NCBI GenBank assembly: GCA_022385805.1
Contig: MU277708.1
Span: forward strand, 124,001 to 188,000
Source: Pilatotrama ljubarskyi
Lineage: Eukaryota > Basidiomycota > Agaricomycetes > Polyporales > Polyporaceae
Direction of reading: 5' to 3'
Length of the DNA: 64,000 bases
Within the stretch, counting starts at the first letter, position 1, and every line of letters begins with the position of its first letter. This document shows, piece by piece, positions 55,501-64,000 of this stretch. A model generated the notes under the pieces. It did no database searches, was not told the origin of the DNA, and was given only the letters and a program-made list of their open reading frames with translations. The translations under genes were made by a program, and so were the position numbers.

Positions 55501-56617
55501 GTCTGCCCCGAGCCCGTTCCAGAACAGTGCGGCCAACGCGACGAACGCGTCGAACGCCTCATCCGCTGCCAAGTCGCCGTTTTCCTTCGGCTCGTCGAAT
55601 GCGTTTGGCGGGGCGTCGAGCACTACGAGCGCCTCGCCTTTCGGTGCCGCTTCGGGCTCGACGGCACCGGTGAATAACGCTTCGCCTTTCGGAGCGCCTT
55701 CGAACACGGCGGTATCGGGGAACAGTGCTTCGCCTTTCGGTGCGCCTCCGAAAACGACGGCATCGGGAAGCAACGCCTCACCTTTTGGCGCGTCTTCGAG
55801 TGCAGCGGCGGCAACAAATAGCTCTGCACCCTTCGGCGCAGCTTCAGGTGCGGCGTCTACGACCAACAACGCTTCGCCCTTCGGGGCTGCTAGTGGTTCG
55901 TCCGCCCCCACAACGAACGCCTCGCCGTTCGGAGCTGCCACGAACGGCACGAATAAGCCCGCCGAGGTCCCGAAATCGGCGTTCTCGTTCGGTAACAACG
56001 CCTCCGCGAACAATACCACCTCAACGCCGGCCGATCCCCCCAAATCTACGTTCTCGTTTGGCACCAGCGCGGCATCCTCGTCAGGGAACTCATCCTTTTT
56101 CGGCGGCAACGCTGCCCAGAATACCACCGCTCCCAAGACAGATGCACCGGCGTCGAAGTCCGCGTTCTCCTTCGCGTCTTCGTCTACCCCGACATTTGGC
56201 ACAATCTCGTCTGGTCCCGCTTTTGGGACCTCGTCGGGAGTCTTCGGCGGCTCCGCGACCACTCCCAGCGCCGGTTCGGCCAACGAAAGCAAGCCATTCT
56301 CTTTCGCGAAGACTACCACCACGGCAGCCCCGTCTCCCACGCCAGCTGGTGCAGCCGCAGGACAGACCGACGGCAAGGCTCCTTTCTCGTTCAGCTTCGG
56401 TTCGTCCAACCCCAGCAACAACAGCACTGGCTCCGCCGCGCCATCAGCCCCAGCCTTCGGCTTCGGAGCGCAGCCGTCGTCATCGAACAACTCGACTGCG
56501 ACGACCACCTCACCGTTCGGAGTTCCTCCTACGCAACAGGGCTCTGGGTCGTTTAGCTTTGGCACACCTTCATCCTTTTCCTTTGGCTCCAACTCAGGAC
56601 AGAATACGCAAAAGTAG
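52527..56617 (+). CDS. FG-repeat nucleoporin with an N-terminal membrane helix (POM121-like layout)
   Basis: Six exons (52527-52708, 52761-52945, 53005-53095, 53150-54023, 54079-54240, 54296-56617) give 1271 residues. Residues about 30-48 form one hydrophobic helix (ITLLLGFASIAAVAWVYLF) followed by a basic stretch (RKAMRRR). The middle (about 150-450) is acidic with many basic clusters that look like nuclear import signals (KPQRQRRRR-type and TRKKRGKR). It ends in a conserved-looking block (VDVYVETWLTEEEYKAAKER). The last ~600 residues are Ser/Thr/Ala-rich FG repeats: SFGA, NFFAKP, PKFSFG and many SPFGA units. The C-terminal FG tail makes this a nuclear pore protein. Joining the membrane exon to the FG part rests on four clean in-frame introns. 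If that join is wrong, the first two exons would be a small separate membrane protein. Confidence 0.8.
55575..55960 (+). repeat. tandem SPFGA-type FG-repeat block
   Basis: Inside the FG-repeat gene, about ten units of ~36-45 bases code for (N/S)ASPFGA(A/P)S with a variable linker. The units are closely similar at DNA level (gcttcgcctttcgg recurs), which points to recent tandem growth of the array. Units towards the end of the gene are less alike. Confidence 0.75.
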
Positions 56618-57135
56618 TCATGCTGCATGCATGCCTCTTTCCACGTACATGCCTTGCCTCTCCCTCCTTGCACATATCAGCGTACTACACATCGGTAAAT
56701 ATGTATTATGTTATTCATGTCGCTTGCAAAGTCCTTTCATGTTATATCCCATCAAGCTTTCATGCGAATGCTTCAGCTGTGTACCTTCCCGGCCTGCACA
56801 TGTGAAAGTGGGTGGATTGCGCGTAGGGCGGCTAATAGTGGCATGTCTATCAGTACTATTCCACCTCGTCGAACCGCTCGTTGTCCTGTTATTCCGTCTA
56901 CCATAAGCTGCCCCCCTGCATGCAGGGGCTACGACGAGACTAGCAATGCGAGGGTAGTCATTGCTGCTCAGTACAAGTGCTACAACCTCTAGACAGGGAG
57001 CCTGTCAGCCCGCCACCTGCCGCGGGCCAGCCTCACTGCAACCCTGTCTCCATTTCACCCTGAGACTGCAGCCTCGTCGATCCTCTGGGCCCCATTCTCT
57101 CCTTTCCCGTTCTCAGCAGCGTATACTCTACGGCC
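56618..57135. other. spacer between FG-repeat gene and coiled-coil gene
   Basis: These 518 bases are 3' UTR then promoter. The first 150 bases are relatively A/T-rich (tacacatcggtaaatatgta), as usual for fungal 3' ends. No gene is seen. Confidence 0.4.
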
Positions 57136-59751
57136 ATGTTGTCCACGAACTCCGTGACGACTCCTAGACCGCAACCACCGGCGAAGACCCGCAAGTCCAC
57201 TGCTATGCACTACTCGAGGCTTGCGCCTCCTCCACCCTACGCTCCCCCTATGTCGGAAGGCTTACCAGACACTCCTATATCCTACAACGCCCTAAGGTCC
57301 GCTGGGACTGCGATGTCGCCCGGGGCGGCTGGCCCAGAGTGCGCAGCGCCGGTGGACGAGTGGATGGACGAGAAGTCAAGGGAGGAACTGTCCGGCTTGC
57401 TGCTCAAAGCGGATGGGATCATCAAGACCCGTGAAACAGGTGTGCACCGACGTCTTCGCATGTTGCGCTAATGAGTTCGAGCCGTTGTCTCAGAACTGAG
57501 CTACACTTCGGCTCTGTGCAAGAGTCTATACGACGACAACGTCGCATTGAAGACCAAACATGAAGCCCTCCTCGCCCGCCTCCCGGGAACGGGAGTCGTT
57601 TCCCCCTCTGCCTCGACCCCCGCGTCGCCGCGGCTCGCCTCGCCCAACGTCTCTCGGGCCTCCTTTGCAGGGGTGATGTTCCCTGGAACCTCCGACGAAG
57701 GACTGCAACCCCTCCCCCCTGCTGCTCGTCTGCGCCACACCCGGAGAATCTCCGTCACACCTGCAGAGCTTGCACATCTATCCGACCAGAATGCGGAGCT
57801 GCTGGACAAGCTCGAGAGGTTAGAGGCCGAGTCCTTCAAAGCAGACCAGGCTGGCAAGCGCAAGTTGCGCAAGCTAGAACAGGAGATTCAGACACTCCGC
57901 GAGGAGCTGGACAAGACCCAGGCTAGAGGTGCGGAGCTGGAGGAACAGGCGAAGGCAGTGGTCAGCGCCGTACAAGTCCAACGACGAAAGGAGGAGGTTC
58001 GGGCGCTGAAGGAGAAGTCTGCCTCCTTGTCAGGTTCCGACTTCTCTGGCGCTGAAGTGAGGGACTTTGCACCACCGTCGGAACTGCCTCGTTTAGATTC
58101 ACGCAAACGCGGATACGTCGGTCTCCAACTCTCGGATGCATCAGACACCTCTGGAGACTCCTGCACCGCATCCTTCGAGGAAACGTCTCTCGATGCGGAG
58201 GGCGTGGAAGAGGACGGCGATGCTGAGGCCGACTCCTACTTTCCCGAACCTCCCATATCCACTCACAACTCAGCCCGCTTCGAGACTGAATACGCAATCG
58301 TCTCGCAGCTCCTGTCGAAGATTCGTGAACTGGAAGAGACCAACGCGCAAATCAAGGAGCAGCAGAGGACCACGGAGGAGCGGATGCGTGCGGCACAATG
58401 GGACGTGGACAGTATCAGACGGGTTTACGACTGCTTGGACGTAGCGGAAGTCGACATTGAAGACCCCGAAGACATGGAGCAGTCTACTCGCAGGACCCAC
58501 CCTGTGAGAGTGCCCTCTGGCAGCACTATCCGTTTCAGCAGCCTTCGAAGGACGCTCATCGGCGACATGAGCAGGCTCATGGCTTCGGGAGAGTCAGATG
58601 ATGGCTTTGCGGGTGGGATCTTGAAGGATATGCAGAGCACCGTCCGCGATGGTCCTTCCGGCCACAAAGTCGCGCCTGGACACAAGACGAGGAAGTCAGT
58701 CGTTGGCCTTTTCGATCCGGAACCTCAAGTGGATGGGGCAGAGTATCCACCCTCGCTGAAGGTGTCGCCCAATTTCCGTGCCCTGGGCCAGTCCAAGGAT
58801 GCCGCCGACAGATCTACCTGGTCCATCGCTGCGACAGACGGCATCGTGCCGCCTTCCCCCTCTCTCAGTTTTCTGCAAACGCCGCTGGAGGGACCGCAAA
58901 CTGGCAGAACTCTCGGTAGCGAGCTTGGCAGCGAGTTTGGTGGCGATGACTGGCCGGAGAAAGGCTTTAATCATCACCTCCGCGCTAGTAGCCTGTATGA
59001 TCTTACAGACCTCAACGCCTCGCAGTCGCGTCCGGGCTCCCCAGTCCAACATCATGCAGATCCTCCTCCCGTCGCTTTCCCTTCCAACCATCATGAGCAT
59101 GCGGATGAATACGTCACGGGTCCCTCCACGCCGCCTCGTGCGCCCGCCTTGCACCTGAACATCGAGCCGCCGACGCCGACTCCAGACAAGTCACGGTCGT
59201 CCACCGCGACGCGGCAGTACCGCCTCTCCCAGACAGTCCGTTCGCGTACCAACCGCTGGGTCGAGGGCCGGTTCCAGCAAGAGTCTATGAGGGACAACGT
59301 TTCGCGCAAACGTCAGTCGACCTCAACGCTCGACAGACGATCGAGCACGAAGGGCAAGGGTCGCGCCGCTCCGAGTTCAGACGCCACCGCAGTACTCGGC
59401 GAGACATTCGACAACGCCCTCAAGCGTGTGCGCAGTCGCGCGAGCCTCGCGTCACTAGCCTTCCCCCCAACCTCCGCCGCCAAGGGGTCTCGGAATCAGA
59501 GTGAAGCTGCGCTGGAGGACGAGCCGAACGAGGAGGCTGACCGATCAGTCGAATTGCGCAGGCTATCGCAAGGGGAGGCTGCAGCAGTCGCGGATCCGGC
59601 GAAGCGCGAGGGCGTAGTCGGCCTGGTGCTGGAGGCATGGCTGTGGCTGCAGTTCATTGTTGTGGTCCTGCTGTTCCTATGGGCAATGGCGAAGCGCGGG
59701 CCGAAGGTCGTTCTGGAGGCGGAGCGTCGTGGTGGGCAGCGTCATCAATGA
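57136..59751 (+). CDS. tail-anchored coiled-coil protein, function unknown
   Basis: Two exons (57136-57439, 57494-59751) encode 853 residues. After a Pro-rich start there are coiled-coil segments at about residues 85-130 (EELSGLLLKADGIIKTRETELS), 200-285 (AHLSDQNAELLDKLERLEAE, KLRKLEQEIQTLREEL) and 365-410 (SQLLSKIRELEETNAQIKEQ). Long Ser/Pro/Thr-rich disordered arms surround them. The end has a hydrophobic helix (LWLQFIVVVLLFLWAM) with about 20 residues after it, mostly basic (AKRGPKVVLEAERRGG): a C-terminal tail anchor. I do not recognise the family. The layout suits an organelle-surface tether or a nuclear-envelope (KASH-like) or ER-contact protein, but the sequence alone does not decide this. 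Confidence 0.8.
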
Positions 59752-60129
59752 ATGGGGTTCAAGATGGGTCTTCTCCCGTATTTGTCTGACGCCATCGCTT
59801 GAAGTCCCGTCGCCGCCGTCTAAAGTAGTGTATGTCTTATATAGTGCGTAGTGTGAACACTCATTTGCGCAGCGCTGGTATCGGCATGTATGTATAGTGT
59901 TTTCTGGTTCAATTCTTGCTCATTACATCCTTCGTATATCTGGGCACTCTCAGCAACAAGAAGCCAGCCTGCGACAGTTTCAATTTTTTCCGACTCTATT
60001 AGCAGAATCCTTGAGTGGCCCGTCTCAGATATGATAGATATTGGGAGGTGGTTTGGACAGCGCGACCGAACCGATGTCCGTATGGAGACCAACCCAGAGG
60101 ACAGACTAGCGGCCGAAGCTTCGGCGAGG
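59752..60129. other. convergent 3' region between coiled-coil and acyltransferase genes
   Basis: These 378 bases lie between two converging genes. The A/T content is higher than elsewhere (gtatgtcttatatagtgcg; gtttcaattttttccgac), as expected for 3' ends. No gene is seen. Confidence 0.45.
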
Positions 60130-62052
60130 CTACGCACCTCCGGAGGCCGCCAGGTAGTAAAGCGCGGCATCGCGACACTCTTGCAAGTACTCCTCAGCGT
60201 CCTCCTCGCGGTACACGTTCGCATCGTATGTGAGCGTCATCTCGATGCGATTCCTTTTCGTCGCGTTGCTCAGGAAGAACTCCGCCGGCCGACTGTGCAG
60301 GAATGTGGAGTTGTCCGCCAGACGCAGCTTCGGTAGACTACGGTCTCGTGCGTTCGCAGATGGTTGCGTACACGGTGACTCCTTGGTACGGAGTGCACCA
60401 CCCTCAAGACCAAGCTTGAGTTTCGCGGGACTTGCCAGAGTTCTGATGGATAAGGGATGCGGCGATTGGAGAGGGTACTCCCAAGGGAGGATTGACGTGG
60501 TCTACAGAGATCATGAAACCTAATGAACGGTAGAACGCGCCGCAAAGGCGGGAGTCGCTCACATCTCCCGAACTCGAGACGGCACCAGCGAAGCAGCAAT
60601 CTGACGAGGCCGCGTCCAGCTGCGGCCACTCGGGAAGAGGCTCGCCTTTCGAAGCCGCTTGCCAGTGGGTCACCATCCTGAGCCTTCGCTGGAGGAACCA
60701 TGGTTGCCTGGCACGAGCGATCTCCGGCAGGAGGGGGTGTTTCAATATGCGGGCCAGCTGGGTCCCAACAAGCCCCGCCCTGTAGAAGAACCGCGCGCGT
60801 GAAAGGAGTGCAGCATATGGCGGCGCCCCGTGGACGCACGGCACGCTCGCGTCCTTCAGCTTTCCGAATGGAGCCGGCATGAAAGGCAGCGTGCAGTCGT
60901 AGTAGTCGATCATGAGCGAAATTTCGGACGTCCCCCCCTTGCGCTGCCACTCTTCGTCGAGGTGCGGGCGCAGATTAAGCGGGCCGCCGTAGTGCGTAGG
61001 CTGGCGCCGCCGATGCTCCCACTCATCCTCTGACATGTCGCCGCGAAGGTAGCGCCGGTGGAGGAAGCGGGTGAGCGCCATTTGGGAGAGCACAGGGATC
61101 ACGGAGCCGAAGGTCACTTTGTGCCGCCGACACGAGTCAAGCATGGTGCGGCTCTCGGAAACGTCGAAACGTATGAAGGCGCGGCGGGTGACTGCGGGCG
61201 TGCGGTACGTTTCGTCGGTCACCGTGCGTGGTATTGCGTGCCCTCCCTGTCAGCGCAGATTCTCTCCTCAGCAATCTGAAGCAGTTGCAGGCGAAGCACA
61301 GCGCGGCCTACCACGAGCTTCCTGCGCATGTTGTGGAACGTGACGGCGCCTATGGCGCGACGCCACCTCTGACCTGCGACGCTCATCTTGAGACTCGGAT
61401 TCAGCGCGTCGAGAGGGAGCGCCATGGCGAGCCTCTCTTCCAAAGGGGATACCTGGATTGGCGGCGAGCACAGGACGTCGAAGAACGTCCGTGCAAGGGT
61501 CGCTCCCGCGACACCGTCCGAGATGGCGTGCGCAGCCTTGAAGAGGACGTCGTACGTGCCAGGCTTCTCTGCGCGGGCGAGGACGAAAACCCGAGAGGTT
61601 ATATGGTTGTGCTCCGTCGGGTCATCTCGGACACACCGCCAACCGATCGCCTCGACCTCGACCGCCGAGGATACGGTGGCGACTGTGACTTCCTCTTCCC
61701 GATGGCGGGACAGCGCGCGTTCCTCGACGACGAACCTGACGGTGCCATCGTCCTGCGGTTCCATGCGGGAGCCAAGGAGTGGGTAGTACTCCTTGAGCGT
61801 CGACCATGTGCGAGCCACGTTCTCGTAGCTGAAGAGCGCTGGTCCTGGGGACTCGGAAGGGCCGGCAAGCTCGACGGCGTATTGCCATACGATGTCTGCA
61901 GTCCCGTTGAAGAGTCTGTCGTAGTAGAAGCCGATCTCCGTGGGACCTAGAGGACGCGAGAAGGTCCTGCTAGCCCCCGGGGAGGACTCGACCAGGACCC
62001 ACTCGTGCGCTGGACTCTGTGGTACGTAGTGTACAGAGGGCTTGGCCGTCAT
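60130..62052 (-). CDS. HxxxD acyltransferase (condensation/BAHD-like fold)
   Basis: Three exons (62052-61312, 61246-60432, 60337-60130) give 587 residues. The catalytic HxxxDG of the CoA-dependent acyltransferase superfamily is at FKAAHAISDGVAGATL (about residues 175-190). The N-terminal half shows the usual layout (PLGPTEIGFYYDRLFNG; WSTLKEYYPLLGSRM). The C-terminal half has LPFMPAPFGKL and ends NRIEMTLTYDANVYREEDAEE. There is no DFGWG motif, so it is not a plant-type BAHD enzyme. Such fungal enzymes acylate alcohols, sugars or secondary metabolites; the substrate is unknown. The last intron has a weak donor (gtcccg at 60431), chosen because it restores LRLADNSTFLHSRPAEFF in frame. This junction is the least sure part. 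Confidence 0.78.
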
Positions 62053-62567
62053 CCTGTGCCACGTAGGTGGGAGTAAGGCAGGAGACGGGACTCGGTGCGG
62101 TGGTCAGCATCAGGTCATTGCCTTATAGCACAGAACCTACCGATAAGACGTCAGACACTGGCAGGAGCAGGCGTGGCACGACTCACTATGGTAATGCATC
62201 TGCCAGGGAGACTCGGAGACACCGGGAACCTCTGGTTTCAACGTTTGATGAGCGATGATTCTCATACCCCGCCGTGTCTACGGGGCGAGCTGCCAACTTC
62301 ACAGGCACTTCAGAAAACAACACGGTCAGAAATGGTGCCCGTATAGGCCCTCCAGCCATACAGCAACCGACCCCATGGTCGCGTGCCTCATATGCAGAAC
62401 TGAACAGCACGAAAGGAAGGCTGGCAAACTCGTATTATCACAGGCTAGTAAGTATACCACAAGAGAAAAGCAGAGAGCGGAACAACATGAACCGAACCCG
62501 ATAGAGCTGCCAAGCCTGCCAGCACCCCGAAGAGGTCGGACCACCTGTGACACGACATGAAGAAACT
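62053..62567. other. acyltransferase promoter and epoxide-hydrolase 3' flank
   Basis: These 515 bases lie between two minus-strand genes. Overlapping frames on both strands have no signature. No TATA box is evident. Confidence 0.4.
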
Positions 62568-63909
62568 TCACTTCCCGACGGCCTTCTCGAGCCACGCCAA
62601 CAGCGCCTTGTTGAGCTTCTCAGGCGCCTCGAGATGGACCCAGTGGCCCGTATCGAACGTCTCCACGGTCGCCTTCGGGCAGAAGTCGCGCACGATCTTC
62701 GCGGACGGCTCTGCGAGGCACACGTAGTCGCGCGCGCACGCGGCGAAGTAGACCGGGTGCGGGAGCGCAAGCTTCTCCTTGTCCACCGCTGGATACGACG
62801 GAAGTTGAAAGAATATGTGAGCATGGAGAATAGGTGGGAAGGGTGAGGAGTAGAAGCTTGCCTTCGTCATCTTTGGACATGAGCCCGGTAGCCATGACCT
62901 TGTACCAGTTGAGCGAGGCGCCCATGCCGGTCTTGCGCCAATCGCTGAGGATACGAGTCTTTTCCTGTTGTAACTGTCAGACTTTCCCATCACATGGGGC
63001 ATTTGGCATTTATGCATACGTCGGGAGTAATGAATGACGCGAGGGGTGCCTTCTTGTCCGCCTGCAGCCAGGTCTTGAGCGCTCCTGCTGGAGAAAGAAT
63101 CGTCTTCCACAGTGCCGCATCGGAAGTATACCAGATGCTCAGCATTGACTCAAGCTGAAGGAACGCACGATGTTTAACATGGTGAGGTAGAAAAATACGG
63201 AGAAGAACATACATGCGCATTGACGACGTCCTTGGCGCCGTCTTCCGCGAGGAATCTGGAGGAGTATGAGTGAGACTTCGTCCCTGCACCTGGAGGAAAC
63301 GAGAGCGTACAGCCAGTACCCAAACAGTTCGGACTGGAAGTGCTCCTGGTTGAATGCCAGCGCGGTGTTGACGTCGAAGCCGGCAAGCAACGGGTAGTAC
63401 CCGCCAGCAAGGAATGCGAAGGCGGCGAAACGCTGTGGATAATACGACGCAAGGCGCGAAGTCACGATAGAGCCCCTGCGGTCATCATAAGACGCCACGA
63501 CCAGGTCAGATAGGTTGTTGACCCGAGCAGACAGAACGACGAACCAATCATGTCCGACCGCGACGGCGCGGCCGACCTTGCACTGGTCGAGAATGTCTAC
63601 AAGGTCTGCACAAATCTTACTCGGGGCATAGTTCTGGAGGCCAGAGGGTTTATCTGAGCCACCATGGCCGAGAAGGTCGGGCGCAACCACTCCGTAGCCG
63701 GCCTTCAAGAAGAAAGGGACTTGGTTGCGCCAGTCGCGCGATGTAGACGGGAAGCCGTGGACAAGAAGGAGTGTCGGTTTGGTCGCGTCCTTCGGTGGGA
63801 CGACGAACGTGTGGTATGTATTCCCGGCCTTGGTGCGGATGTCTTTGTATGAGCGAGCGTCCATAGCGGCAGGAAGTGCGAGGTCGGTATGGTTAGGAAT
63901 GATCGGCAA
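62568..63909 (-). CDS. epoxide hydrolase-like alpha/beta-hydrolase
   Basis: Six exons (63909-63545, 63475-63311, 63255-63213, 63154-63020, 62964-62862, 62788-62568) give 343 residues, the size of soluble epoxide hydrolases. The oxyanion motif is LLLVHGFPSTSRDWRNQVPF, followed by VVAPDLLGHGGSDKP. The nucleophile is the Asp of VGHDWGSIV, completed across intron 1. A lid segment holds ELFGYWLF, where the Tyr may activate the epoxide. The catalytic His is in FDTGHWVHLE near the end. There is no signal peptide. The intron before AVDKEKL has a GC donor (62861 downward). A Met at residue 16 (base 63864) is an alternative start. It would detoxify epoxides or act in lipid or secondary metabolism; the substrate is unknown. 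Confidence 0.9.
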
Positions 63910-64000
63910 GCAAGGGTAGAGCAGCAGCTGGGATATGCAGAGATGATAGCACAGACGAGAATGTGGTTGAGAAGAGAGAGCTGCAGCCTGAGGGCGGTAT
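63910..64000. other. upstream flank of the epoxide-hydrolase gene
   Basis: The last 91 bases are the upstream side of the minus-strand epoxide-hydrolase gene, so they likely hold its 5' UTR. No further gene is visible before the window ends. Confidence 0.35.

Noticed and set aside
54523..56673. Minus-strand frame of 716 codons
   Set aside because: It is the exact antisense of the FG-repeat region; its Ala/Gly/Val composition comes from the repeat DNA. Length alone is misleading here.
55725..56906. Plus-strand frame of 393 codons rich in Arg and Pro
   Set aside because: Shifted-frame shadow of the FG repeats.
61228..61950. Plus-strand frame of 240 codons opposite the acyltransferase
   Set aside because: Antisense of an exon with a clear HxxxDG acyltransferase signature.
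1..64000. Transposons, long terminal repeats, CRISPR arrays or bacterial-type operons
   Set aside because: No long direct or inverted repeats, transposase or reverse-transcriptase signature was noticed by reading, and the gene structure is plainly eukaryotic. A self-alignment would be needed to exclude old fragments.

Overview
The window reads as nuclear DNA of a filamentous basidiomycete, most likely an Agaricomycete of the wood- or litter-decay type. The gene density is high (26 protein genes and one tRNA in 64 kb). Most genes are cut by many introns of about 45-70 bases with GT..AG ends, and coding GC is high. The set includes a secreted AA9 lytic polysaccharide monooxygenase. I saw no transposon, no CRISPR array and no bacterial-type operon. 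Exon boundaries were inferred by eye from splice sites, reading-frame phase and protein-family conservation. For every spliced model I give, the exon lengths sum to a multiple of three.

Layout. 0.5-13.4 kb: MOB1 (+), a BTB-like protein (+), the RNA helicase DBP8 (-), an HMG-box factor (-), the tRNA t6A enzyme SUA5 (-), then a head-to-head splicing pair, U1-C (-) and LSM3 (+). 13.6-21.4 kb: a Gag1-like clamp protein (-) head to head with the F-box/LRR protein GRR1 (+), the N-acetyltransferase NAA10 (+), and a DUF676-like lipase (-) head to head with a CCDC97 homologue (+). 21.7-29.0 kb: aldo-keto reductase (+), AA9 LPMO (+) with a TATA box, a divergent 14-3-3 (+), tRNA-Arg(ACG) (+) and deoxyhypusine synthase (-). 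29.3-43.1 kb: the 1920-residue Arf-GEF SEC7 (+), the endocytic adaptor SLA1 (-) and eRF3/SUP35 (+). 43.2-49.7 kb: an RBR ubiquitin ligase with an unusual N-terminal module (-), head to head with the RNA polymerase II assembly factor RTP1/TANGO6 (+). 50.0-64 kb: TRAPPC2L (-), cytochrome b5 (-), a membrane-anchored FG-repeat protein (+), a tail-anchored coiled-coil protein (+), an HxxxD acyltransferase (-) and an epoxide-hydrolase-like enzyme (-).

Most genes are housekeeping: splicing, translation and tRNA modification, vesicle traffic and endocytosis, ubiquitin signalling, and the nuclear pore. The secreted LPMO, aldo-keto reductase, acyltransferase and epoxide hydrolase are the accessory metabolic part. 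They are scattered and do not form a convincing cluster.

The two items most worth follow-up are (1) the RBR E3 ligase at 43282-45756. Its N-terminus carries a Gln..Cys..Asp-x-His arrangement like that of papain-fold deubiquitinases, which suggests an E3/protease fusion. (2) The gene at 52527-56617 appears to encode one N-terminal membrane helix followed by a long FG-repeat tail, the layout of animal POM121. At least five introns use GC-AG ends, each forced by reading frame and family conservation.
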